Shown here: positions 24,486 to 52,106 of the stretch, piece after piece
How positions within the stretch are numbered: position 1 is the stretch's first letter
Layout: each line of letters begins with the position of its first letter
Assembly: GCF_949628215.1 (NCBI RefSeq)
Contig: NC_134286.1
Span: 2,046,001-2,110,000, forward strand
Direction: 5' to 3'
Length of the DNA stretch: 64,000 nt
From: Phalacrocorax aristotelis
Lineage: Eukaryota; Chordata; Aves; Suliformes; Phalacrocoracidae
Translations under genes and position numbers: made by a program
The notes under the pieces: generated by a model
Database searches by the model: none
Told to the model about the DNA's origin: nothing
The model's input: the letters and a program-made list of their open reading frames with translations, nothing else

Positions 24486-26087
24486 GCTGCAGGACTGGGA
24501 GCAGCCCACAGTGACTGGGTGGCAGTGGGACGTGCTGAGAGAGGAAGAGGAGAGTGTCTGTCTGTCCATCCACCCACCAGGTGAGTGCTCCCACTCTGCT
24601 GCCTGGGCCCTGCCAGTGCTTTGGGGCTTGAATTCCGCTGTTTTGTAAAACACCCTGGGGGCAGGGGCGTTGGTGCTGGACTGTGGCTGGAAGCAGTTTG
24701 GTTTGGGGCTGAAAGGGGAACAACGTGGCCAAAAGGATTTCAGCATGGCCAGGCTAGAGGGCATGGGCGGCGGGGTTGGGTAGCAGCATGGGAGAGCTTA
24801 GCCAAGCCAGAAGGAATCCGAGTCCCCTCTCAGGGGCTTGGGAGATGCAAAGGAGCAGTTCAGCTCTTCTCTCCTCCACCTTTCATCGCCTTGTCGCCAG
24901 TTCCTGGGCTCTGGAGAGGGACGAGCCCGCAGCACCACTCTGTTCCCACTCCTTTCGCACCCTCTCTTGCTGCTGCCCAAGAAACCCTGCGGGCGAGGAT
25001 GCCTGAGCTTCACATCCTGCAGCACCTGAGGGCATCAAAGATCCTGTGTTTGGGACTAATCCCTTGTTTTCCCAATGGGGAAAAGGACCACCTCCTCCTC
25101 CCCATATTGATTTCTTCTTTCTCCCCAGCATCGCTGCGGTTGCATAAAGAGGCAACTCTGCCCATGCACCCCTGGGGCTTAAAATCCTGCCTGGGCTTAA
25201 GCTCTGCTAATGTCAGAGCTGCCTAACTTTAAGAAGCTGAGCTCATCCCATCTAATCTCCCAGCGAATCAGCTGGTGATCAGTGTGATATTTACGGTTTA
25301 ATTCTGGATGCTGGGCTTGAGCAAGCAAAACACAGGCAGCAGCTGGGCAGGGCTGGGCAGCCTCGGCCGGGCTGCCGGCATGAAGGCAGGGCTGCCAGCG
25401 CTGCCGTCCCAAAGCCGGCTCTGGCGCTGCTGGCCAGGGATGGGGACGGAGTGGCTGTGGGTCAAGGGGCTGTGCACGCCAAGACCCCCTGCCCGTGGGG
25501 TGATTAAGCTGCCCTCGATCGTTCTGTCTGTAGTTTCCTCACTCTCCCATGAGTGATGAGACAAAACAAGCCCGTTCCTGACGTTAAGCCGTGACAGCCA
25601 ATTTCCTGCAAACAAGAAAAATTCATAAAATTGAAACTCCGTAAGACCTTTTCTTCATTTTCTTGCCTTTCCCAGCATTGAAGTCGCTCCCTTGGGAGTC
25701 ACCCCTGTGCTTTCTATTTTCTGAAGCCTGCCCTGCCTGGGGCATCGCTCTCCCCTTTTCTCTTCCATCTCCTCTTCACTGCCTTTTCGGCTGGGGGTGA
25801 GGGGCTCGCTCGGCTCAGCTGTCCCCCCGGGGTCTCCAGCCACCAGCATGTGCCTCACACACTGTCCTGAAGCTGGGCAGCCCCAGCTGAGCCCCGAGCG
25901 TCCGAGTTCTGCCAGAGCAAAAGGCCCAGCAGCACCGTAGCCCTGCAGTTCATTGGGACGTGAATGATTCTGTCCCACCGGCTGGCAATGGCTGGCGGCT
26001 GCCCCTTCCCCACCGCCTCGCCCAGCACTCCCCACTCCCCCTCCACTTCTCCCCGCAGATCTGTGCCTGCGCGGCCGCTGATTTAAA

Positions 26088-29000
26088 ATGGCAGAAGGAG
26101 CAAAGTAAGTGTCTCTTTTTTTTTTTTGTCTTTTTTTATTGGGATGGAGCAGGGCACTGTAGGGTGGGAGCGGAGGGAGAAAGTAAGCCCCCCAGCTTCC
26201 CCCACCTGCTTCCCCCACAGGGGGGTACACAAGCTTGCTGTAGCATGATGGTGCAAGTCATTGCGGGGCCAGCAAAGCACGTTCTCGTTTCTTCTCCATG
26301 TTGGTGCTTTCTCACTTGCCCGTAAGACACAGCCAACTAGTGCACCCCGTGCTCAATGGTCACACGCTGAGCTCAGGAGCACCGCATCCCCCTGGGCAGG
26401 CAGACCAGGCAGGCTGGGTTCTGAATTTGCAGGACACTGAGTTCCCCAAGGCCAGGACATCCCATGCACGCTCTGGCTTAGCTCGTGGAGATGCACCATG
26501 CTCGCAGGGGAAGCCCCCTCCCTCCTCGTCCCGGGCAGATGAAGAGTCACCCCCTCCCTGCCTGCCCCAGGAGTGGGCTGTGCCACGAGGCAGCCAGCCT
26601 CGTCCAAGGCATTCCCAAACCATCTGTCTGTGTTTCCTCCACAGGGTGTTCAAGAAGACCAGCCCCAACGGCAAGGTGAGTGCATGCATGCAGAGACGGG
26701 ACTGTGCACCCCAAGGTATGGGCTGTGCCCGTGCAAAGGGGCTGCGGGGCTTCTCTGGGGTGGCTCTGCCCATGGGATGGGTTTCCCTTCCCTTTGAAAT
26801 CTGTTTGATTCCTGCTATAGCAGCCACGATGCCACCGCAGGGCTCGCTTTTCAGAATAGAAATTGTGAAAAACCCCTATATGAATCCTTAAATGGAATGC
26901 CCAGTCCAACAAGCTAACAGCAGGGTTAACGAGCCCCCCGACACCACCCAGGGCTTGAAAATTTCAGCTGGTTCCATGGCAAACACTAACCTGTTTCCTT
27001 CTCTCCTTTTACCTTGTGCTGCCTCCAGCTATCCATCTACCTGGGGAGGAGAGACTTTGTGGATCACGTGGAGTCAGTGGACTCTGTAGGTGAGTGGGGC
27101 CGTGCCCACCATGGAGGGGGAAGCACGGGCAGTCAGCAGCCAGGGAGAGCGGACCCTGTGCCGGGGGCTGCTCGCTTCTGCTTCCCACTGGAGCAGGAGG
27201 AGCAAGGGCAGCTCCAGGGGAGCAAACGTCTTCTCTTCCTGCAAATACCCTTACAGAAAAATGGTGGGGAAAGGGACAAAGTCCCTTTGCAAAACAACTC
27301 AGCCACGCTGCTGGTTGAGATGCTGGAGAAGGCATCGCTGTCCCCCTGGTTGGCAGCTCCCCTTGGGCACCTTTCCAGCTGATGAGCAGATTATTTGACT
27401 TTAAAAAGCGCTGTATTTTTACAAGGATCTTCCTGGGCAGCTGAGCTTACTGGCCCTACTTCTCTGCTTGTTTTCAGATGGTGTCTGCTTGATCGACCCA
27501 GAGTACCTAAAGGACAGAAAAGGTATTAAGACACAAAACCCCACATTATAAAGTGAAGGGACGGAAACCCTTCCAAAGCTCACAAGCAACCTGGGACTGT
27601 AGTCAGGTTAAAACTGCAATGAGTTGTCTACAGTTCATCATACATCAGGGCCATGGCAGCGGATCCGGAGAGGAAAGCTGCCTCTTTCTCCTCACCTCCT
27701 CTGCCTGGGGCACTGGCTTTGAAGTTACCTGTGCCTTGCAGAAAGATGTCATGAATCCTGTTAACTTGGTGTTTGAGGTCTGGGTCCTGATGACAGGGTC
27801 GTATTTCTCCTAAAGAGTTATTAAAGTAGCTTTTCTTTCTTTCCTCTTTTCTCAACCCCATGCCTCCCCTTTATCTCACCCTTCTCCTAACCCCACTCCT
27901 CTCCCTTTCCATCCGGCCTCAGTGTACGTGACGCTGACTTGCGCATTTCGCTACGGCCGAGATGACCTCGACGTTATCGGGTTGACCTTCAGGAAGGACC
28001 TCTATGTCCTGACTACCCAGATCTTCCCGCCAGTGCCGGACCAGGCACCCAAAACCCTCACTCCTTTGCAGGAGAAGCTGACAAAGAAGCTTGGGGAGAA
28101 TGCCTACCCCTTCACCTTCGAGGTAGGGGCTGCTCAGCTCTTCCCCACTGCACACCCCCATGGTTTGCACCAGGGCTCATCTCTGGGCACCCTCTTTATT
28201 TACTTTTTTCTCTCTTTCCCTGTCCTGCCCAGATTGCCACCAACCTGCCCTGCTCGGTCACCCTCCAGCCGGGACCAGACGATGTGGGAAAGGTGAGCTG
28301 CTGTCCCCGACCCATGTCCCCTGGACCCATTCCCTCTGGCAGGGGTTTAAGTTGTGGGGCGCCAAAAACAAGAGCTGCTTCTCTTTCATGGGGACTTGGC
28401 CCACAGGGCGAGGGTTGGGGAAGAAGGATGGCTGGGCCTGGGACCAGGATCTCCAGGAATACAGTGGAGGAAGGAGGGGAACGAACCTAAACCTCAGGCA
28501 GCTCTGAGCCCCTCCTGCTTAGTGACCCTATGTGTCCCCCCAGGCCTGCGGCGTCGACTTTGAGGTCAAAGGATTTTGTGCTGAAAACCTGGAGGAGAAA
28601 ATTCACAAGAGGTATTTGCAGGGCATCCCTTTCCTGCCCTGTGGCCCTAAGACCAAACCACGGGATGTTTTTGGGGTGGCAAGTGTAGGGGTCGGGCTGA
28701 GGACCTGCTGTCAGCCTGTGCCACGCTTGGATGGGGCACTTTGCCCAGAGGAGGAGCAGTGGTCCCCATGCCAGCACCCACCACATCCTAAGAGCAGGCT
28801 GCAGCTTGCCTCCTTTGGCTATGGTGTCCCCGAAGAGAGCCGACGTGTCCCCCTCAAAGGCCGTGACAACACCTCCCTGCCGGGGGGCTGGGGGTAACCA
28901 CTTCTCACCCCGCAGGAACTCCGTGCGCCTCATCATCCGCAAGATTCAGTTTGCACCCATGGAGACAGGCCCAGCCCCCAAGTCGGAGACCACCCGGCAG

Positions 29001-32000
29001 TTCATGATGTCCGACAAGCCCCTGCACCTCGAAGCCTCCCTGGATAAGGAGGTCAGTACAGGGGCAGTCCTTGACTCGTGGCACCACCACCATCCCCACG
29101 GATGGGGACCAGGATGTCACGTAACTGAGCCTTTTCCCACTGCAGATCTACTACCACGGAGACCCCATCAACGTGACCGTCAACATCAACAACACCACCA
29201 ACAAGATTGTGAAAAAAATTAAGATCTCAGGTGAGAGGAGGCAGGAGGGGCACGTCCCGGCAACCGCCGCATCCCCGCCTCCCCGTTGGAGATGGGGACC
29301 TCGTGCCGGTGCCCCTGCCCTGTTGCCAACACTGCGTCCTCTCGTCTCTCCTCAGTTGATCAGATCACAGATGTGGTCCTCTATTCGCTGGATAAATACA
29401 CGAAGACTGTGTGCACTGAGGAGATAAAGTATGTAAAAAGGGGCTGGGGGTGGTGTGGCATCACAGCCAGAGGGAGGAAGAGAAAGAAGGAGGAGGAGGA
29501 GGGGAGAGTGATGGGGAGAGGGGGCGGGGAAGGCGGTTTTACACCAGGCAGCAAAAATATCAGGGTTAGAAGAGCAGATGCAGAGGAAGCAGAGGAGAAG
29601 GCAGGCTGTGGACACCATGCTCCCCAGCACAAGCTGGTGTTGGCCGGGGAGGTCCCTGGGGGAAGGTGCGCAGCTGCCCCCCCACACCCCTCCGGCTGCT
29701 TCCTCTCCTTGCTTTGCATCTCTGAGGCCAGATGCAGCCTCTGCGTCTCTGAGAATGAGGAGGGCTGCAGCAAAGGTGGAGAGAGGGGGTAGAAAAAAGA
29801 AGTGGTTGTCTAAGGGAACGAAAGGAGGAAACAGGCCCAGGCAGCTGCGTGGGGAGGGCAGGGTGGGGGGGTCTAGCTCTGCCCAGGTGCCCGGTGCGAT
29901 GCTGAGCATCCCCAGCGGGTGCTGAGCACCCACCAGCCTGGTGCTGGCTCTGAGCTCTCCTCTCCTACCCCTTCCAGTGAGAACGTGGCGGCCAACTCTA
30001 CCTTCTCCAAAACGTACTCCATCACCCCCACGCTCTTGGCCAACCGTGAGAAGCGAGGCCTCGCTCTTGATGGCAAGCTCAAGCATGAGGACACCAACCT
30101 GGCTTCCTCCACCATGTAAGAGCTGGGTGGGCTCCCCCCACTGCCGACCACACTGGACCCATGCCTTCCCCTCTCTCTGATAGCCTCCTGCTGCTCTGGG
30201 TGCTCTGGGCTCCCACCAAGGGTCCCCCACACCTCCTGTGCCTGAGCCCACCCCATCCAGCTGGAAAATGTAGGGATTTTGTGGCGTGGCCACAGACCCA
30301 CCTCTCATCTCGTAGAAGACATAGCCTCCCATTCCCAAACATCATCCAAAGCCCCGCTATCCCTCTGCAGAGCTGCATCAGGTCTTGTCTTAGGAGTAAA
30401 TCCCAGCTCAGGAGCTCAAGTAGCCTCCAGAAACAGCTCTGTGCCTTCTGCCAAGTGACTTCCCCTCTCTTTTACTGCTATGTTGTGTTGTCCTCTCCTG
30501 CTACAGCCCAGTGCACCCCATATGAAACAGGGCACAGAGTCAGCCCCGGGAGCTGCTGTGGGGGGAGCGGATGGGGTCTGTGAGCTGCCCGCCTCACCAC
30601 TCTCCGCTCTGCCTTTCTCCTAGCCTGAGACCCGGCATGGACAAGGAGGTATTAGGCATCCTGGTGTCCTACAAAGTGAAGGTCAACCTGGTGGTGTCTC
30701 GAGGAGGGTGAGGCTCTGTGGGCATGGGGGGCAGCGACCGTCCCCTTGGGCCATGCCATGGGATCTTGTGCCACTGGGCAGATGCCGAAGGGACTCATGG
30801 CGCGGATCCCCTTGTCCCTGTCCCACTCCCTTGGGCCATGGGGCAACCTGTGCTGGGCTGCATTCTGACTCCTACACCTCCATCCCCATCGGTGCTGCCC
30901 TTCACCCCTATTATAGATCATCTTTGACCTTATTATAAAGCAAAGTCTAACACCTCCCCCCCTCTGCCTCGGCTGATTTCTGTCCCTTCTCTCCCGCTTC
31001 CACAGCATCCTGGGGGATCTCACTTCCAGGTAAGGAGGGAGCTGCCTGCAGGGCCGAGCATGGTGTGGTGCTGGGTGGGTTTATTGAAAGAAGTGCTTTT
31101 CCTTCCAGTGACGTGGGTGTCGAGCTGCCTGTCATCCTGATGCACCCGAAGCCTGCGGACGGTAAGTAGCGCCTGGGATGCTGCTGAAACGCGGGGGAGG
31201 AAGAGGCAGACCCCGTTCAGAGGGGAATTGGTAAAAGCACCACTGATGCAGCCGCCTCTGTGCAAAGGCCCCTGCTCTGTCCCAGCCTCCCTGGCTGTGG
31301 GACAGGCAGAGCTGCTCTGGCTGCATGGCAGCCATGCTCTGTATGGGACCAGCCGTGGGAGCAGCATTCCTCTCTGCAGAGCCCCAGCTGCTGCCCATCT
31401 CAACATCTCTCTTTCTAGAAAAACACTTGAGCTTAAAGAACAGACGTTAGTTGAAATGTCCTTTATTAACCTGCATGTGTCTGTTCTCAATCCTTGCCTC
31501 CCTGTGCTTTGCTTATCAATGGACTACAGATAAGCCAAGGTAAAGAGATGTTTCCTTATACCTCAGGACAGTGTTTCCTCTAACATTTAAACCATAGAGA
31601 TCCATCGCAGACGGATGTGACAGATCCGTCACGGACAGATGTGATGCCCCATTCCAGTTTAAGATTACATCCTTGAATTAAATCACGAGGGCCTCAAAGT
31701 CTTGAGCCCCCATGTGACAGCAGCCAGCACAACACCCTCCCTCCATGGTGGCACAGGCAGCAGGAGCGTTGTCACAGGCTGGGAGGATTCAAATGCTGGG
31801 CTCGGCACGTTCTGCGAATTTCCAGGGCTTATTTTACAACTCCCCTTGCTGCAAACGCAGCAGCCTCTCCTGCTGCAAGCCCAGACCACGCCTTTTCCCT
31901 TGGAAGCAGCCGGCAGCGCTGCGTCTCCCAGTCACAAGTGGCCCCCATCTGCCCCACGCTGAGGTCCCTTCATCCCTGGAAGCGGCGCCGGCCACAGCCC

Positions 32001-32976
32001 CGTGCCCCCGCACGCTCCCCAGTGCCAGAGCCCTCTTCTCCTCCCACGACATGAGCTTATTCCAGCTGAAGCCACAGCTGGGATTGCTTCCCTCCGGGAA
32101 GCCTCAGCGTGCCAAACCCATTCCTGGCAGCCGTGCCTGGCAGCCACGGCCGCCAACCAGCCCCGAGGCCAGCCCTGGCTTGCAAAGCCCCAGAAGGCTG
32201 ATTTTTGTGTCTGGTTACACCCTGCAACAGGACACGAGCACTGGGACTTGGAGCCTGGAAACCCAGGCTGCAACTGCGAGGCTTTCACAGCAAAGCCTAT
32301 CAGTTTCCCAGCTCAGCGAGGGTATTTAAACTTCGAGAGGAGGAAATGTCTCAGCCTGTCCCCACCATCGCTCCCTGTAGACGTTGCCAAGTCGTTTCAC
32401 ATTCGCAAGCTTTTCGAATGGGTTTGCTGACTCTTTTTTTTTCTCTCCCCCCCGTTTCCTTCTCCCACTTTTCATTTTGTGGCTCTCCCTTGATGTCATT
32501 GGCCACTTGCCTTTCACAAGGAGGTAACTCATCTCTTTGTCTCCACTTTAATTTCTTTTCCTTCCCTTTTTTCCCTTGACAATGCAAAATATGGTCTTAA
32601 AAAACCACCAAAAGTTTCAGGCGGGAGCTCAGCTCCTCCGGTCATGCACGCTTGCAGTCGAGCCAGCAATTCCTCCCAGATTCACATGCTCGGGCCAGGC
32701 CACGGCTCGCAGGGACTGTTCCCTGTGGCGTGCGGGGTGATGGCGCCAGGGCGAGCACCGCCTTGTCCCCTAGGAGCAGCCGGGTTTGGGTGGCAGCAGG
32801 GATCTCGCCCTCTCCACTGCGGTGCTCCCCGCGGCCGCCTTCCCCAGGTCTCACCACGCTCCGCTCTCCCTTCCAGCGAGGAGGACATCGTCATCGAGGA
32901 ATTCGCTCGCCAAAAACTCAAGGGGGAGAAAGATGATGAAGACGAGAAGGAGGAGGCTGACAAGGAGGAAAGCTAA
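26088..32976 (+). CDS. ARR3: Arrestin-C (cone arrestin)
   Basis: Quenches phosphorylated cone opsins in photoreceptor outer segments. Coding exons: 26088-26104, 26645-26675, 27029-27089, 27478-27522, 27923-28122, 28233-28292, 28544-28611, 28916-29051, 29146-29230, 29356-29428, 29978-30115, 30624-30707, 31006-31029, 31109-31161, 31530-31539, 32877-32976. They total 1185 nt, 394 residues, with all phases closing; human ARR3 has 388. Landmarks are [65 protein letters not shown], the gate-loop [14 protein letters not shown] and IRPGMDKE-type sequence after it. The tail is EEFARQ followed by a Lys/Glu/Asp-rich end. No clathrin box is seen, so it is a visual rather than beta-arrestin. A non-coding exon at about 24508-24580 precedes the ATG exon (26059). 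One exon is only 10 nt. The ARR3 position between P2RY4 and the RAB gene matches Xq13.1. Confidence 0.95.
31530..31539 (+). other. ARR3: 10-nt microexon of ARR3
   Basis: Ten bases flanked by CTACAG and GTAAAG. Joined between 31161 and 32877 they give Asp-Lys-Pro-Ser in phase and link the HPKPAD end of the arrestin fold to [10 protein letters not shown]. Skipping it would break the frame. A 10-nt exon near the 3' end is a known feature of visual arrestin genes. Confidence 0.85.
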
Positions 32977-33323
32977 CCTGCCGCCTGCTCGCACGGAGAG
33001 CCACCGCGCCCCGGTTTGGGACCTAGATGCCCATAGCGTGTTCCCCGCTGCACCGCATGCGGTGCCGCCGCCTCAGCCCTCTACGCGCGGTGCGATGTTA
33101 TTCCCCTAGGTACACCCTCCTCCCCCGGGCTCCTCGCACCGACTCCGAGCCCTGGCTGTGGTGGCGGGAGCCACCCGGTACAACTGCGTGCGGGCTGGTG
33201 CTCCCACCCGCCTCGCACCCATGGGCGCCAGTGGAGGAGACGGGGAGGGTGCACCGGAGCCCGGCCGAGCGCCGTCAGTCTGTCGTTTTCCTGCGTTACG
33301 TGATACTCTGTGACACCGTTATA

Positions 33324-33329
33324 AATAAA
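33324..33329 (+). other. ARR3: Polyadenylation signal of ARR3
   Basis: AATAAA about 350 bases after the ARR3 stop codon (32974-32976). The RAB gene begins coding 353 bases further on, so the two transcription units are almost contiguous. Confidence 0.75.
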
Positions 33330-33501
33330 CCCGCCGCGGTGACCCGGTGCAGGCTCTGCGTGGTGGTAACCGGGGCCGTGGGGGAGACCGGAACGGGCAA
33401 ACCGGTGCCTCGGGCGGGGTTCGGCGGGAGGGCTCGGGGCTGGAGGAGCCGGTGGCGGCGGCTCCTGGCCGGGTCCCTCCCCCTTCCAGTCCCCGGTACA
33501 G

Positions 33502-33548
33502 GCCGCCATTATCGCCGCCCCGCGAGGGCGGCCCGTCGCCGTGGCAAC
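33502..33548 (+). promoter_or_regulatory. CpG-island promoter of the RAB gene with YY1-like and X-box-like sites
   Basis: The CpG island spans about 33340-34250. GCCGCCAT at 33502-33509 matches the YY1 core. GTCGCCGTGGCAAC at 33535-33548 fits the imperfect palindrome bound by RFX factors (X-box). There is no TATA box. Transcription probably starts between here and the ATG at 33682, as usual for a housekeeping GTPase. The motif calls are by eye. Confidence 0.5.
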
Positions 33549-33681
33549 CGGAGGGGCGGGGCGACGTGACGGCGGCGGCGCCACCGGCGGAAGTGACGCG
33601 CGGGGCGGCGGTAACGGTGCGGGCAGGGCGGTCTCTCCCTTCTCCTCAGTCACGGCTCCGGCTCGGCCTCCCCGCCCCGCC

Positions 33682-49449
<15,768 letters not shown>

Positions 49450-49814
49450 CAGGCCCGTTCTGTAGCAGCACATTCCCCGACCGGCCAGTCTCACTGAAGA
49501 ACATCACCGCTCATTGGCTAGGCAACCCTACTTTGTGGGCTGAAAAACCAATCTACTAAGCGAGCGAACTCCCTGTTTACTGGTGGGGAGCAGCCCCGGC
49601 CGCCCCTCTTACTGCATGGTATGAGCCCTGAGTGCAGAATGAGTGTCCTGTCTTTTATTTTATTTTTTTATGTTGTTGCACTTTGGCACTCTGGTGCCCT
49701 TTACACACTCTCTCTCTCTTCCTCTCCTTCTCCCCCTCTTCCCCACCTTGAGCCTGTCTGCTCAGATGTATCTTGTGAATGCAATGGAAAAGCCACCAAG
49801 TTAGGGAAGACAAA

Positions 49815-49820
49815 AATAAA
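49815..49820 (+). other. RAB41: Proximal polyadenylation signal of the RAB gene
   Basis: AATAAA about 370 bases after the stop codon, allowing a short 3' UTR form. Confidence 0.5.
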
Positions 49821-51673
49821 GCTTGGGGGTGGGCTTTCCACCTTCCTTACTGCCTTGCATCTTAACTAGTTCCCTGTCCACTCCAGCCCTGTCTTCGTCC
49901 TGCATCCCCACTTCCTCTGTTGAAAGGCTGCTCCTTTTAAACCAGTCCGTTTGACTCGGCCTTGCCTTTTTGGACAATACAGGTTATCTGTTTCTAGGCT
50001 TTTGCTTCCCACAGGGCGCACACAATATTAGCTCCTCAGTTTCTCCTTTCTGTGGATGATCTTGGCTAACTCTTGCTCACGACTTCCGAGTTTTGCCCCT
50101 CGTGTTACAGCACCAGAAACCCCCAAACTCTGATAGCTTTGGCCTTGTTGCTTCCGTTCGTGTAGCAGAGACATCCCACAGACTGCTTTCCTCTGTTGGA
50201 ATATCTTCCCATCCAGAGGATGCTGGTGCTCGGTGCATGTTGGCTGTCAGGTGTAGGGAAGGAGGAGGGTGCAGAGGCTTTGCAGCATGAGGCCGGGTGG
50301 GGAGATATCCTCAGGTTGGTCTGTAGAGACCTGGCTCCTCTCTGTCAACAGCAAGAGCAAACAGTTACCCGAAATCCATCGCTACGGGGGCAATACCTGC
50401 CCTGGGAGTCACGGATGCTGCTCAGGCTCCTTTCCTAGTCTCTGTTCTGTTCGTCGTCGCATAGACAGGGAGCTGCTTCACGTGGAGCAGGGCAGCTGCA
50501 GCAGGTGGAAGGCCAGCAATAGTTCTGCTCTCGTACCTAGGTTGCTGCTTGATGAAGTCCCACATAGCTGCTCCTGCCTTTGTAGTAGACTGGTGGGGTT
50601 TGGGGCTAATGGCCCTTTCTCTTCTGGAATAGTGTTAAGCTGTAACATTGCCAAAGCTGAGGTGAGCAGTGGCAGGGATTTCTTGTCAGACCTGGGTGGA
50701 GGAATGTATGCTGCTGAAGTGGATTTCGGTGTTGCTCTGACCTCGGAGTCAGGAAATACCTCCTCTTCCCCTGCCCTTGGTTTCTAATTATGTTAATAGG
50801 CTTTTCAGAGACTCTTGGTGGGTTTTTTTCATCCATCCTAAGAAGTCTGTAGGTTTGTTGGCAGTGAGGAGAGCACAAAAGTCGGGTGGCTCTAAGCTGT
50901 TCCCTCTTCATCACCTGGCCTATGTCATGCTGACGGGGGGGGACGCTAGCGGGCAGGAGAGCGACTGACCGTGGTGTGACAGGCGGGGACAACAGCCTTT
51001 GGTTGGTGACGCTCCCCTCGCAGGGTACCCGACGCTCACTGGCACAGCATGCGCACTGGGAAGCCTGCAGCCGTTGAGGGAGGGGAAGGGGCAGCCCCGA
51101 ACCAGGAGCTGGCCGTCCCCGCGTTGGCTTACGGGTGGCAGGTCACCTCGCTGCCGCTGACCGACCCTTTGCTCCCCAGAGCCCTGTCCCTTCCCCTCCG
51201 GGTGAGCTGGCCTGCAGGAGGAAGCTGGGATGTGTTTCTTTTTTTTTCCTATTTCACTCTGGAGTGTGTCCCCCTTACCCACAGCCCCCAGCTGACGTAG
51301 CCGGGTCTCAGCACCGGTGGGAAGCTCAGCCCCCTCCTCTGTACATACCCCCGTTGTGTGGGAATTGCTGATGTTTGTCGGTGTGTCCGTGTCTGCCGTA
51401 GAACAGGTTTTGCTGTCCCCTTCTCACAGGCAGGTGTGCGCTGCTCTGCTGTCGTGTTGTTCTGAGTCACGGACCCGGGGGGAGGGAGGGGGGAGACCCT
51501 AAGTAACGGGGGGGTAACTAGTGAAATATATAGTTCACTTCCCGCCTGTCTTCTCTGTGGATGTGTATAATATTGAGTGTGTGTCTGGCCCTGCTGTCTC
51601 CTAGCTGTTAGCCGAGTAAGTGTGACTATTAATATGAGTATGGACTGTCTGACCACAGCCGTGTATCACACTA

Positions 51674-51679
51674 AATAAA
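51674..51679 (+). other. RAB41: Distal polyadenylation signal of the RAB gene
   Basis: AATAAA followed closely by a GT-rich stretch, about 2.2 kb after the stop codon. The stretch between the two signals has no other gene that I can recognise and is probably a long 3' UTR. Confidence 0.6.
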
Positions 51680-52106
51680 GTTATTTCACCAACACCTTTG
51701 CTGTCCTGCTGCCAGAGAGGGGCCTGCTCTGCCTCTGCATGTTTTATTTATAGGTTTAACAACCCTATCCCACGTAGGGTACGGTGGAAGAAGGATGAGC
51801 TTTTACTGGCTCTAAGCCTGGCTTTGGGAGCAGAGCTGGAAGAGAAGGGCCCAGAACGTGGGCCCTGAGGGTGGGGGGGGCTGTGCTGTGCCACCTCCGC
51901 TCAGCACCTGCCTTCCTGGAGGGCGGAGGGGGTGTCACCAACCCGGGACCCCAGCTCCTTTCTCACTTGGGGTTGTGATGGGATCCCCCTCCCCACGCCC
52001 TCGCAAGCCCCTTCCTCCCCTTGGGGCATGAGGGCGTTTTGGGGGACCCACCGCCACCACAGACACCCCACCGGGGCTGGGTGCAGGGTGGGATTGCTCC
52101 CCGCAG
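51680..52106. other. Gap between the RAB gene and the STARD10-like remnant
   Basis: No exon for the START N-terminal part (the SFRSECEAEVGW region of STARD10) is recognisable here. GC-rich sequence with no repeat that I can name. Confidence 0.4.
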
